From DASYKT01 sp963718105 (GTDB lineage: Bacteria > Acidobacteriota > Blastocatellia > Pyrinomonadales > Pyrinomonadaceae): a stretch of 64,000 bases of DNA. The notes under the pieces were generated by a model that did not search any database, was not told where the DNA came from, and was given only the letters and a program-made list of their open reading frames with translations. The stretch lies in the NCBI GenBank assembly GCA_963718105.1, contig OY970352.1:1736001-1800000 (forward strand), given 5' to 3'. Every line of letters begins with the position of its first letter. Positions within the stretch are counted from its first letter, which is position 1. The position numbers were made by a program, and so were the translations under genes. Below are positions 35,086 to 44,600 of the stretch, piece by piece.

Positions 35086-35155
35086 GTCAGTAGCGCTTGC
35101 GTCAGCAAGTGCGTTGCTTGTGGTTTGCGCATCTGCTAACGCAGACGCTACTGAC
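35086..35155. repeat. family B inverted repeat
   Basis: GTCAGTAGCGCTTGCGTCAG at 35086 pairs imperfectly with CTAACGCAGACGCTACTGAC ending at 35155. It lies just upstream of the serine hydrolase start. Confidence 0.65.
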
Positions 35156-35255
35156 AGGCAAGATGCCTGAGCACCCAAGGTTCGGATACCTCTTGAATAT
35201 ATGTCAAAGGAGTGTAGAGATGGTTAAGAGGATGAAAAGAGTTTGTAAAAATTGT

Positions 35256-35285
35256 AAAAAAAACGGATGAGTTTTACCTCATCCG
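35256..35285 (-). terminator. rho-independent terminator of the BON gene
   Basis: On the minus strand CGGATGAG pairs with CTCATCCG (35264-35285) around a 6-nt loop, followed by eight T (35256-35263). It lies 36 bp past the BON stop. Confidence 0.85.
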
Positions 35286-35321
35286 GTCTTAAAAAAGACA
35301 GTAGTATGAAGAGACTAAGGT

Positions 35322-35870
35322 CTATTGATCGCGGTCTTTTTCGGAGATCAATTCATTGGTCACCGAAAAAGCCCCTGAAACACCGCGCGCGGCCATGTAG
35401 GCCATGTTAATGTCGCCGTTGTTGCGCACTGTTCCGGCCAGAGTGATGCGGCCGCGATTTACGATGATATGCATCGCCGGGTTTACGCCCTGCAGATAAC
35501 CGCCAAGGCTGCCCGTGCGGGCGATCGCGTAAAAGGTTTTCTGCCGCAGCTCATTGTCGAAATTGGAAAGCGGTAAAATTTCGATGTTGTTTACCACATT
35601 TGTGATACCGGCGATCTTTTGAACGCGTCTTTCCGCATCCTTGCGGGTACTGTGTTCATTGACCTGGCCGGAAAGCGTTACCGTTCCGCCGCTTACGCTA
35701 AATTTCACGAAATCAAAAACATCGTAATAGGGAAGCATTAGTATCTCGTGTCTGACCTTTTTCTCCAGCGATCTTTGGTCAAACGCGCTTTGAGCGCTAA
35801 CCGATAGCGAAAGCAATGAAACAGTTAAAATTGCCGTTAAAATCAATAATTTTGAAGTTATATATTTCAT
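35322..35870 (-). CDS. secreted protein with two BON domains
   Basis: 182 residues with a signal peptide (MKYITSKLLILTAILTVSLL, cleaved near VSAQ). Two BON domains: one at about residues 35-100 (FVKFSVSGGTVTLSGQVNEH, DAERRVQKIAGITNVVNNIE) and one at about 105-175 (MHIIVNRGRITLAGTVRNNG, SVTNEL). BON domains bind phospholipid or peptidoglycan surfaces; OsmY and DolP are examples that protect the envelope. It is probably periplasmic. A strong terminator follows. Confidence 0.9.
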   Translation of the reverse strand: MKYITSKLLILTAILTVSLLSLSVSAQSAFDQRSLEKKVRHEILMLPYYDVFDFVKFSVSGGTVTLSGQVNEHSTRKDAERRVQKIAGITNVVNNIEILPLSNFDNELRQKTFYAIARTGSLGGYLQGVNPAMHIIVNRGRITLAGTVRNNGDINMAYMAARGVSGAFSVTNELISEKDRDQ

Positions 35871-36037
35871 ATTTGTTCCAAGAACAACGCAAAAGTGCAG
35901 TTGTTGTTACGTTAAGTTAGAAGCAGGATGCGGTAAAAAAGATGCCAGGGATAGGGCAGTTAAATCGTATAATAGAGAAACATTTCGGGCCAAAAGTTCA
36001 TATATTTACAAATAACTCTTAAAAAAGGGAAAAACCG

Positions 36038-36784
36038 GTGACCGCAAAACTTTTCATAGCGATAACAACGATCGGAATTTTATTTACCGTGCTCTTTTCG
36101 GGCTGCGGCGAGCAGCCGGCGGGAAATTTCAAACGCGCCAATTCAAATGGATCTGCCACCGCGGGCAACGCGGCGGTCAATAAGGTCTCGTTCATCATCC
36201 CGGGTTCGACGGCCAGTAAGACGCTGCAGTGGCAGGACGTGCTTAATGACGGCGAAAAGCCCGCTACTTTGAGAGAGGCGGCCGGCAAACTGGAACGCCT
36301 CGCGATGAGCAACGGGAAGTATAAGGACATCCGCATCTACGGCATCAACGGCGGGTTTGCGCTAGTCACGTCGATGCAGAAGTTTCGTATAAGCGATTGG
36401 ATGAAAACGGGAGACGAGGAAAAAGCCACCACCGCGGGGAATTTTGAAGAGTACAAGGATTATCTTCTTAAAGGAAAAAGATCGTATTACCGGTTCCTGA
36501 TATTTTCCCTCACCACCGACGAAAACCCGGAAACACCGGAGGTTTCCGTTTCCTTTGAAGATGCAAAAAAATGGGCGCAGGCAAAAGCGGCGGCGGCCAG
36601 CGCCAGAAGCACCACCGCCGAGTCAAAGGATATGCTGGATGTTCCGCTGACGGAAGGCCACCAGTTGAAGGCGTTTGTTTATATATTCGAAAAAAATGAA
36701 AGCAGCGAGCGCGCGCCTGTCCAGCAGCGTTCGGGATACGGCGAGGGATTTGAAAATTATTTGAATACTCTTTTTGCTAAATAA
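36038..36784 (+). CDS. hypothetical lipoprotein
   Basis: 248 residues from GTG 36038, after AAAAGGGA. A signal peptide with lipobox (LFSGC) predicts a lipid-anchored protein. The rest has a beta-rich middle (KYKDIRIYGINGGFALVTSM) and a Lys/Ala-rich helix (FEDAKKWAQAKAAAASARST). It ends with a Gly/Tyr-rich stretch. No family is recognised. It is followed 17 bp later by a small membrane protein on the same strand, so the two probably form an operon and may act together. Confidence 0.78.
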   Translation: MTAKLFIAITTIGILFTVLFSGCGEQPAGNFKRANSNGSATAGNAAVNKVSFIIPGSTASKTLQWQDVLNDGEKPATLREAAGKLERLAMSNGKYKDIRIYGINGGFALVTSMQKFRISDWMKTGDEEKATTAGNFEEYKDYLLKGKRSYYRFLIFSLTTDENPETPEVSVSFEDAKKWAQAKAAAASARSTTAESKDMLDVPLTEGHQLKAFVYIFEKNESSERAPVQQRSGYGEGFENYLNTLFAK

Positions 36785-36801
36785 TTACGGGAGATCGAAC
36801 T

Positions 36802-37218
36802 ATGTTAAGCATGGCTAGGTGCAAGACCATTCTGGGCGCTATCTGGGTAGTATTTTTTGTGGCGCTTTTTATATTATTGGTGCTGCAGGTAAACGGCAAC
36901 AAATACGACGGCAATGCCGGCGCCGTCTGGAACTGGTTTCTGCCGATGATCCTGCCCACGGTGTCGCTGATCATCGGAGTTTTTCTGCTGGACGTGCAGA
37001 ATCACAGCATCCAGGAAGCAAAGGTCAACGCGACGGTGTTCTACCTGGCCGCCGGCGGTTCGGTAATTTACCTGATCTTTCTCAGTTGGATATTTTTTGG
37101 CGAACCTTACACCGACAAAAATATCTTTACCGCAATGAAAGAATTCGGGACGCCGATCGCGGTCCTGCAGGGCATAGTCAACTCTTTTGTCGGCGTGTTT
37201 TTTATGAATAAGAAGTAA
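36802..37218 (+). CDS. hypothetical four-helix membrane protein
   Basis: 138 residues, ATG 36802 after GGGAG. Hydrophobic segments: ILGAIWVVFFVALFILLVLQ, WFLPMILPTVSLIIGVFLLD, FYLAAGGSVIYLIFLSWIFF, and a weaker C-terminal one (GTPIAVLQGIVNSFVGVFFM). There is no signature motif. Its position 17 bp after the lipoprotein suggests co-translation. Confidence 0.75.
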   Translation: MLSMARCKTILGAIWVVFFVALFILLVLQVNGNKYDGNAGAVWNWFLPMILPTVSLIIGVFLLDVQNHSIQEAKVNATVFYLAAGGSVIYLIFLSWIFFGEPYTDKNIFTAMKEFGTPIAVLQGIVNSFVGVFFMNKK

Positions 37219-37295
37219 AAGCGTGTAAACCGGGTAGCGCCGGCATCCTAGCGAGTCGTGAGTAATGAGGTCATTAACCTGCGAGTCGCAGCTTT

Positions 37296-37331
37296 TAAGA
37301 GCGGGCGCAAGCAACCTTTCCGAACCTGAGA
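37296..37331. repeat. family F repeat arm
   Basis: TTAAGAGCGGGCGCAAGCAA then CCTTTCCGAACCTGAGA closely matches the left arm at 22341-22377. No matching right arm was seen nearby. Confidence 0.55.
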
Positions 37332-37349
37332 GATGCCCGGCTTGAAGGG

Positions 37350-37610
37350 TTATTTATATATCTCTTTTCGGTGGCCAACCCTGACTATCTCAATAGTTAG
37401 TATTTTCGATTCGACGTTATATACAACTCGATAATCACCGATCCGGATACGAAAGGAATGTTGGCTGCCTACGAGTTTTCTAGCACCGGCCGGAAACGGA
37501 ATATCAGACAGCTCAGTAACCGCCCGGTAAATTTTTTGAATAATTTCTTTAGGAAGGCTTTTTAACTCTTTTACCGCAGATCGTTTCCAAATGATTTTGT
37601 AAGGAGACAT
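37350..37610 (-). CDS. RelE/ParE-type toxin
   Basis: 86 residues from ATG 37610 (MSPYKIIWKRSAVKELKSLP); upstream in-frame codons to 37634 lack support. The RelE fold is shown by WKRSAVKELKSLPKE, the sheet GSQHSFRIRIGDYRVVYNVE and the C-terminal basic IVRVGHRKEIYK, which matches RelE-family mRNA interferases (RIGDYRV, HRK..Y). RelE homologues cleave mRNA on the ribosome; ParE relatives instead hit gyrase. The pattern favours RelE. The antitoxin gene lies upstream on the same strand, separated by about 73 bp rather than overlapping. Confidence 0.88.
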   Translation of the reverse strand: MSPYKIIWKRSAVKELKSLPKEIIQKIYRAVTELSDIPFPAGARKLVGSQHSFRIRIGDYRVVYNVESKILTIEIVRVGHRKEIYK

Positions 37611-37683
37611 AGGTAAGTGAGGCCAAAGCATCAACGCATTTAAATACTGATCTTAAAGAGCGGTCGGTCCGGTGGCAGCTCAA

Positions 37684-37881
37684 TTAATCTAAAGACGATT
37701 TTATTTCCCCGGCCAGATCTTCATGGGAGATGGAAGGTTCATTCTTTCTTTCAGCAATTATTGCAAGGTCGTGTAGATCTTCAAGTAATTCTTTGTACTC
37801 TTCGATCGGAACGACCACGGCTGTTTTTTGGCCGGCTTCGTCGGTTAAGTATTCAACTTCATTTTCTATTACAGTGCCCAT
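37684..37881 (-). CDS. Phd/YefM-like antitoxin
   Basis: 65 residues. An N-terminal DNA-binding-like part (VEYLTDEAGQKTAVVVPIEE) is followed by a helical toxin-binding tail (YKELLEDLHDLAIIAERKNE) and a disordered end. The 'TDEAGQKTAVVVPIEEYKEL' stretch is typical of antitoxins paired with RelE-type toxins. It probably represses its own operon; no operator was identified with confidence. The paired toxin is at 37350-37610. Confidence 0.85.
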   Translation of the reverse strand: MGTVIENEVEYLTDEAGQKTAVVVPIEEYKELLEDLHDLAIIAERKNEPSISHEDLAGEIKSSLD

Positions 37882-37904
37882 ACACTTCTTTTTTAGCAGA
37901 AATA

Positions 37905-38360
37905 TCAGGATTTGTGAACCTGTCTGATCGCTTCATACAATACGATTCCTACACTTGTCGCCAGGTTCAGGCTTCTTACTTCCTTATTCGGCATCGGAAT
38001 GGTCAGGCAGCGCTCCCAGTTTGCTTTTAAGACATCTTCCGGCAGCCCGCGGGTCTCGCGGCCAAAGATCAGGCAGTCGTTTTCGCGGTACTCCCAATCC
38101 GTGTAGCTTTGCTCCGCTTTGGTGGTGAGATAGAGAAAGCGGGAATCAGGCAGCGCTTCGTAGAGCCTTTCCAGATCGATATGGCGGTGAAGCTCGACCT
38201 CGTTCCAATAGTCGAGGCCGGCGCGTTTTAAAGTGCGGTCGTCCATCCGAAACCCGGTCACCCCGACGATGTGCAGCGGCGTAAATGTCGCGGCGCACAG
38301 GCGCGCAATATTTCCGGTGTTAGGCGGGATCTCGGGTTCGACAAGAGCGATGTGAATCAT
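37905..38360 (-). CDS. trmL: tRNA (cytidine(34)-2'-O)-methyltransferase
   Basis: 151 residues, the full length of the compact SPOUT enzyme. Motifs: HIALVEPEIPPNTGNIARLC (SPOUT motif 1, with the conserved Asn and Arg), IFGRETRGLP (motif 2), and IPMPNKEVRSLNLATSVGIV (motif 3, the knot). It methylates the wobble ribose of tRNA-Leu species. It lies immediately upstream of the toxin-antitoxin pair on the same strand with a 23-bp gap, so some co-transcription is possible. Confidence 0.95.
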   Translation of the reverse strand: MIHIALVEPEIPPNTGNIARLCAATFTPLHIVGVTGFRMDDRTLKRAGLDYWNEVELHRHIDLERLYEALPDSRFLYLTTKAEQSYTDWEYRENDCLIFGRETRGLPEDVLKANWERCLTIPMPNKEVRSLNLATSVGIVLYEAIRQVHKS

Positions 38361-38370
38361 AATTATGAAG

Positions 38371-38695
38371 TCAGAACCGGGAGCGGTAGCGACCGGGTTT
38401 TCGAACGCGATAGCGTTCGTAGGCGGAAACGCGACAGTTATGGAGCGTGTCTTCAGTTCTAAGTTTTGAATTAGCGGCTATGTCTGACTTGCTGACTAAA
38501 TTAAAAACTCAAAATTAAGAATTTTAAGCATGCTCCATAACTGTCGCGTTTCCGCCTTTAGACGAGGGCGAAAAGAGCACGCTCCATAACTGTCGCGTTT
38601 CTGCCTCTTATCAATAAAGAGCACGCTCCATAACTGTCGCGTTTCTGCCTCTTATCAATAAAGAGCACGCCGCATAATTGTCCTGGTTTCTGCCT
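38371..38695. repeat. family D arm plus REPIN-like cluster
   Basis: A family D arm (GTCAGAACCGGGAGCGGTAG) starts near 38371. A forward family A arm is at 38421-38449. Reverse arms start at 38529, 38578, 38621 and 38664, the last three tandem at 43-bp spacing and the last one degenerate. The loop between the first pair is about 79 nt and holds its own inverted AT-rich sequence. No gene is seen in this gap. Confidence 0.75.
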
Positions 38696-39001
38696 TTAAC
38701 AAACGTCAAAATACTTCAAACAGACAGCTTTCCATTTTTCCGAATCCGGGCTGTGGCTGTCGAGCCAGGCGCGGGCGCGTACGCAGGGGTTGTGCGAATC
38801 AAGCGCGTCACCTTCTTCCATTTTGTGCAGGAGTTTCGACTGCGTATAGGCGAAATGCAGGCTGCTTTCCTGCAGCGCTTTTCGCTTTACTTCTTCATCC
38901 GTTAAAAAATACAAGCGACCGTCCGGGCCGGGCAGAGTAATGCCCGTCGGTTCGACGCTCGAATCGATCAGCTTGTCGAGTTCGGCATGTCTTTCGTCCA
39001 T
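38696..39001 (-). CDS. hypothetical protein
   Basis: 101 residues, ATG 39001 preceded by AAGGGGA at good spacing, which supports a real gene. It reads MDERHAELDKLIDSSVEPTG, then a short beta piece (LPGPDGRLYFLTDEEVKRKA), then helices ending in CLKYFDVC. The protein is soluble with no signal peptide. A C-terminal CxxxxxxC pair is present. The family is not recognised. It lies between repeat blocks with no functional neighbour. Confidence 0.65.
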   Translation of the reverse strand: MDERHAELDKLIDSSVEPTGITLPGPDGRLYFLTDEEVKRKALQESSLHFAYTQSKLLHKMEEGDALDSHNPCVRARAWLDSHSPDSEKWKAVCLKYFDVC

Positions 39002-39068
39002 TTTATTTCCCCTTGTTAATTTTAGATCAGCGTTGCCTATTAATGAAATAAATTATTACTGTAACGGA

Positions 39069-39193
39069 GTCAGTACCGGGAACGAAGTGACCGGCTAACG
39101 AGCGTTAGCGAGTAATTCTTTTTAAAAGTGTTATCTGGCAGGCAGGACAAATTCGCTTCGCTCAGAGCCGGTCATTTCGTTCCCGGTACTGAC
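39069..39193. repeat. family D inverted repeat (variant)
   Basis: GTCAGTACCGGGAACGAAGT at 39069 is mirrored by ATTTCGTTCCCGGTACTGAC ending at 39193. The outer trinucleotide GTCAGTA resembles family B while the inside resembles family D, so it looks like a hybrid of the two. Confidence 0.65.
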
Positions 39194-39244
39194 CCGTTGC
39201 TTTTTGACTTCAACCGATATTTTATAAGTAAGGACAAACTTTAT

Positions 39245-40087
39245 TTACTTGGGATTATTTGAAAGCAGTTCGTAATTGCCCATTTCGCGGTTGTGCGAAT
39301 CGAGCGTGCCCATCGCGTCGGCCGTGGCTTCGAGCATTTCCTTGGTCAGCGCGATCGAATCGCTCAACTGTTCGAAATCCAGCGAAGAGATTCGTTCCGG
39401 CGTGGGCATTGCCACCACCTGGTCGTTGACGAGGCCGAAGAAGTTTTCGATCGACTGGAGCCGTCCTTCGACAAGCTTGATGGATTTCTCCAACTCGTCA
39501 TAAGACGCGACGCGGCGTTTTAATATCTCCACGTTTGCCTGCTGGATCTGCTTGGTGCGGTCGTCGGTGGCGGTTTCGGCAGCGCGGTAGGCCTGCGAAA
39601 GCTGATTGTGAATGATCTGCCGGTTGATGGTCTTTAGATGCTGCTTGCGGCGGCGATAGACGTCGAGCAGGTCAACGAAGTCTTCCCAGCGCTGATCGAG
39701 CGAGCGGAGATTGGTCGGAAGGTCGCTGGCGCCGGTAAATTTGCGGTAGTTATCGTAAATATGATTTCTCTGGCCTTTTAAATAAAGGACCGCTTCGCGC
39801 TCGCGCTGGGAGAAGCTGTTGATCAGTTTTTCCCGCTGTACCTCGCGGAGCTTATACCTGCGCTCTTTTTCGCGGCGGTCAACCAGTTTTTTATAAATGC
39901 TCATAGCCGGAACCGAAACCAGGTAAGCGCCTTCGGCAACCAATCCCACCGCCAGCGGTATGACCGATTGCGTATAAGCCGCCGCGACGGCAAAACCGGC
40001 GAGTCCCCAAAAGTTGACCGGTTCTTTGACCGCCTCTTTGATATACCTGAAATTTAACTTGTTCAGTTTTTCCAAGCTGGTTTCCAT
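39245..40087 (-). CDS. membrane-anchored coiled-coil protein paired with PspA
   Basis: ATG 40087 (METSLEKLNKLNFRYIKEAV) is preferred over GTG 40105, giving 280 residues. A hydrophobic hairpin (FWGLAGFAVAAAYTQSVIPL then AVGLVAEGAYLVSVPAM) at about residues 25-65 is followed by a long helical region rich in Lys, Arg, Glu and Gln (KKLVDRREKERRYKLREVQR, QIIHNQLSQAYRAAETATDD). It begins 58 bp after the PspA gene on the same strand. The layout suggests a membrane partner or recruiter of PspA (inference). No family name is recognised. Confidence 0.75.
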   Translation of the reverse strand: METSLEKLNKLNFRYIKEAVKEPVNFWGLAGFAVAAAYTQSVIPLAVGLVAEGAYLVSVPAMSIYKKLVDRREKERRYKLREVQREKLINSFSQREREAVLYLKGQRNHIYDNYRKFTGASDLPTNLRSLDQRWEDFVDLLDVYRRRKQHLKTINRQIIHNQLSQAYRAAETATDDRTKQIQQANVEILKRRVASYDELEKSIKLVEGRLQSIENFFGLVNDQVVAMPTPERISSLDFEQLSDSIALTKEMLEATADAMGTLDSHNREMGNYELLSNNPK

Positions 40088-40145
40088 ACCCTCTATAGTC
40101 CCCACATTAGAACGCTAACCACAAATTTTATTGCGCTAAAGGCCG

Positions 40146-40922
40146 CTAGTTATTTCCCTTGCCGGCTTCGTTCATTAAATGATCGATCTCGGCATCGTGG
40201 ACGGCGCTTTCACTGCCGGCCGGAAGCGCGTCTACTTTCGGGCTGCCGGAAGGCAAGAGGCCCATCTGGCGCTTGTAATCAAGCAGTTTGTCCTCCAACT
40301 GCATTTGCGAGGCCTCACGCTCGATGTCCTGCATCTGTGTATCGACGGACGAGGTGCCCAACTGAAGCTTGGCTTCGGCGGCGGCCACGCGGCGATCGAT
40401 CTTCTCGCGCATTTCGTTAAAGGTCGAGGCATCGTCACCCAGGTTGAAGCTGGACATTGTCTGCGCCAACTGTTCCTGCAGCCTCGCTTGCTTTGAGGCG
40501 CTGATCAATTGGATGGCTTCCTGGGTGCGGTTCTGCATCTGCAGCACGTAATTGTCACGCGCCTTTAATGCCTGTTTTGATGCCATGCCGGCGGTTTCCA
40601 GTTGCTGGCCGGTTTTTTGCAGGTCCAATTGCGCTTGCTGCAACTGGCCGATGTATGCGGTGGCAATGTCATCGCGGCCCTGTTTGACGGAAGCCTTGAT
40701 CTTAGAATCGAGATCGACTACCTGGCCTTCCAGCCTTTCCTTGTTTTTCGCCAGCAGCCGTTCGGTCGCCATCACCTGCGCGACGGAATTATTAAGCTCC
40801 GGCACCCGGTCACGCATATCGCGGATCGTTTGCTGCAGGATCAGTTCCGGGTTCTCCGTACTCTCCATCACGCCGCCGAAGATCGCGCGAATGTTACGCT
40901 TGAATCTCATCCACAATCCCAT
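40146..40922 (-). CDS. pspA: PspA/IM30 family protein
   Basis: 258 residues, almost entirely helical. It opens with the amphipathic helix MGLWMRFKRNIRAIFGGVME, which binds stressed membrane, then STENPELILQQTIRDMRDRV and a long coiled coil (KERLEGQVVDLDSKIKASVK, NEMREKIDRRVAAAEAKLQL). Family members form ESCRT-III-like rings that stabilise membranes. The C-terminal end (SAVHDAEIDHLMNEAGKGNN) resembles the extra helix of PspA. AAGGAG precedes the ATG. No pspF or pspBC is nearby; the coiled-coil membrane protein downstream is its only linked gene. Confidence 0.93.
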   Translation of the reverse strand: MGLWMRFKRNIRAIFGGVMESTENPELILQQTIRDMRDRVPELNNSVAQVMATERLLAKNKERLEGQVVDLDSKIKASVKQGRDDIATAYIGQLQQAQLDLQKTGQQLETAGMASKQALKARDNYVLQMQNRTQEAIQLISASKQARLQEQLAQTMSSFNLGDDASTFNEMREKIDRRVAAAEAKLQLGTSSVDTQMQDIEREASQMQLEDKLLDYKRQMGLLPSGSPKVDALPAGSESAVHDAEIDHLMNEAGKGNN

Positions 40923-41610
40923 GTTTCATCAGCTCCTTAAAATCGGTTTCCCTAAAACCGCTTAAACCTTTACGACATTGCTCTTATCAAAGTTGCAAAA
41001 TCTATACCAAATATACCAAAAGAATACCAGACTGTTAATCAATTAGCATAATAAACGCAAAGGCAGAAACGCGACAGTTATGGAGCGTGCTTATTTGTAA
41101 CTGTTAAACACGCTCCATAACTGTCGCGTTTCTGCCTTTTAACACGCTCCTGCCTCGAACGCTGATCCTTATTCCTTTTATAATGCGACCCCTGATAAAA
41201 CATAAAAGTTCTCAAAACTTCTGAACCCATCTTAATTCTTAAACGCCTGCGTCTTAAGCTCTAAACGCCGCAAAAATATCTTGACAAACGAAACCGGCTT
41301 ACGTCATTTTATTGAACTCTGACGAGCCGAATCATCCCGGCCGCGGAGAAAAACCCGGTCACTCTCCCACCACCCGGCCTTCGGCCAGCCCTCCTCGGGC
41401 AGGAGGGGAGTTTCCAGGTTCTTGGCCTCATCGCCCACCCCTGCGGTACGCAGTGTTTAACCTTTTTTGCAAGTTAGCGAGGCAACTCGCGTTCAAAATA
41501 CGGCACCCAGTGGTATAGCCGGAGTAAAGCGGGGGCAAAAATGTTGGATTTGAAGTAACATACCCATTGAGAAATACCGGCAATACCTAAACCCAGAATA
41601 AACTATAAGG
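40923..41610. repeat. 688-bp gene-free stretch with a REPIN-like element
   Basis: A clean family A pair spans 41061-41137: the forward arm carries ACGCGACAGTTATGGAGCGT and the reverse arm its complement, with a loop of about 19 nt. A partial arm lies at 41142-41160. The rest (41160-41610) shows no repeat or gene I can support; a 68-codon plus-strand frame at 41312 is Pro/Arg-rich and looks fortuitous. It probably holds the promoter of the large downstream gene. Confidence 0.7.
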
Positions 41611-44600
41611 ATGACGCACAAAATGTTTGCAAGATCTTACCGCGCGGGGATTTCTTTATTTTTGATATTAACTATTTACCTTGGCGTACTGGCGCCGCTC
41701 AGCCCGGCAGTCTATGCGCAAAAAGTGGCGGGCACTACGCCAAAAGGGCAAAATAATAAGAAAATGAGCGAAGTAAAAGGACTGGAATTTCGTTTAAGCG
41801 AGGGGACCGAGGGCGCGGAAACGCGCAGCGTGACGCCGCCCGCCAAAACCGACCCGCTTTCGCCGGGCGATGCTGACAGCCTCTTAAAACGCATCCCGGC
41901 GGTAAAGACCGAGGGCGACGATCAAAAAGATTTTGCGGTACGTGATCGCAGCCTGCCCGCGCCTAAAACTGGCAAGGTCAACCCCGTCAAATTTCCCGCG
42001 CCCGAAGACCGCGCGGGCCCTAATGCAAACATTCCCGCGAAACTCGACGTTTTGAGATTTTCACCTACCGGCGAGGTTTCGATCGCGCCGGAAATGACCG
42101 TGACATTTTCGCAGCCGATGGTCGCCGTTACTTCGCAGGAACAGGCCGCCGAAACCGTGCCGGTGAAATTGATGCCGGAAGTAAAAGGAAAATGGCGCTG
42201 GCTGGGCACCAAGACGCTGATGTTCGACGCCGAGCAGCGTTTTCCGCAGGCGACAAAATTTACCGCCACGATTCCCGCCGGCACCAGATCCGCCGTTGGC
42301 GGAACGCTGGCCAAAGATGTTTCGTGGAGTTTTACGACACCGCCGCCGGTGGTAAAAACGATGCTTCCGGCGAACCAGATAACGCGCCGTGATGTATTGA
42401 TGTACCTGGAATTCGACCAGGAAATAAACGCCGATCTGATCCTGGCGAAATTACAGGTTTCGGGCGCGGGAAAACCGATACCGCTGCGCTTTGCGACGCA
42501 GGCCGAGATCGACGCGGACACGTCCATCAGCTATTACGTCAAGCAGGCCCAGCCGCGCCGCTGGCTCGCATTCCGGGCAGTGGCACCGGACGGCGGCACC
42601 GCGGATGCGCTTCCCCCGGCGAGCGGTATTTCGGTGAAAGTGCCGACCGGGACGCCTTCCGCCGAAGGCCCGCTGACCACCGCGAAAGATCAGGATTTTT
42701 ATTTTTCGACTTACAGCCCGCTGGCATTTGGCCGGGGTTACTGCGGCTGGTACGGCAACAAGGAATGTTCGCCTTTTGAAAATTGGTATCTCGAATTTAA
42801 TAACCCGATCGACGCCGAAAACTTCGACAAGTCGATGATCAAGGTCACGCCGGCGGTAGAAGGCCTCAATATCTATCCGAGCGGAAATTACATTTACATC
42901 ACGGGTTTTAAAAAGGGCCGTACCACTTACACGGTAACCATCGATCCAAAGCTAAAAGACACCTACGGGCAGTTTTTGGGCAAACCCGCGTCAGCGACGA
43001 TCAAGGTCGGCAGCGCGCCGCGTTCGCTCTATTCGCAGGGGAAAAATTTTGTGGTGCTGGACCCGACCGCCAAGCCTGCTTTTTCCGTCTACTCGATCAA
43101 TCACCACTCGTTAAAGGTAAAAGTGTATTCCGTCCGGCCCGCCGATTGGTATGCGTACCGCAAATATATGCAGCGCTACTATGAAGAGGAAGCAAAACGT
43201 CCGGCGATCCCCGGACAACTCGTTGTGGATAAGACCATTCAGGTCAAGAACGTGGTGGACGAGCAGGTTGAGACGCGTATCGATCTGGGCGAGGCTCTAA
43301 ACGATGGGTTCGGCAACGCCATTGTGGTGGTCGAACCGACCGCGCGCGAAGACAGATACGACCGCACCCGCATCACCGCCTGGGCGCAATCGACGCAGAT
43401 CGGCCTCGATGCTTTTGTCGATGCCGGCGAGATGGTGGCGATGGCGACCGCGCTCAAAGACGGAAAACCGCTCTCAGGCGTGGAGCTTTCCATTTATCCG
43501 AAACCGGGGCTTACTCTGAAAACCCGCGCGCAGGTTAATTCTAACCGTTCCTGGTGGGAATGGATGATGAGCTGGGGTGCAGCCGCCAAAGAAACCAACG
43601 GCGAAGAGATCAGCGACGCCGCCTCTGAAGAGGCAGCAGCGGATAAACCCGCCCCATCAGAACCCGCCCCATCAGAAGCCGCCCAGGGAGATAATAAAAC
43701 CGACGATTCCGGCATGCTGCGCTTTGCGCTGCCCGAAAGCGCCGACAAGAGCAACATGCTCATCGCTAAACGCGGTAAAGACACGGCGTTCCTGCCGGAA
43801 AATACCGAGTATTACTGGCAGGAAGGCGGCAGTTGGTTCAAACGCGTCCAGCCTGACAGCCTGCGCTGGTTCACCTTTACCGACCGCGGGATCTATAAAC
43901 CGAAAGAAGAGATTTCCGTCAAAGGATGGATCCGCAAGATCGGCGGCGGCAAATTCGGCGATGTCGAAGCCCTGGGCGATGTTCCGAATGCGATCAGCTA
44001 TTCGCTGCGAGATTCGCGGGGCAATGAAGTTGCCAAAGGCGACACGACCTTTAACGCCTTCGGCGGTTTCGATATCAAAATGAAGCTGCCGGACAATATG
44101 AATCTCGGCAGCGCTAACCTGACGCTGACTTCCGCCAGCGGAATCTCCGGCTATAGCCACAATATGCCGGTCAATATCCAGGAGTTTCGCCGCCCGGAGT
44201 TCGAGGTGAAGGCGCGCAACGAGACGGAGGCCCCTTACTTTGTCGGCGCGGGAGCGATGGTGTCTGTCGATGCCAAGTACTACGCGGGTGGAGCGCTCCA
44301 GAACGCCGAGGTGAACTGGACGGTGACCGCCAAACCGACGAACTACACGCCGCCCAACCGTTCGGACTTTACCTTCGGTAAATGGTTCCCGTGGTGGCGC
44401 AGTTATTACGGCGATAATAATTACACCGAAACGACCACGCAAAATTTAAAAGGCGTGACCGGCGCCGACGGAAAACACCGCATGAAGATGGATTTCATCG
44501 CGGCCAATCCTTCGCGGCCATACACTGTCTCGGCCAACGCGGCGGTGATGGATGTAAACCGCCAGTCGTGGGCTTCGACCACCAACTTGCTGGTGCACCC

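Noticed and set aside
41312..41518. 68-codon plus-strand frame before the A2M gene
   Set aside because: Pro/Arg/His-rich, no ribosome site and no recognisable pattern; probably fortuitous.
41440..41530. Possible tRNA (GTTCAAAAT-like T-loop)
   Set aside because: I could not fold an acceptor stem or anticodon arm around it.
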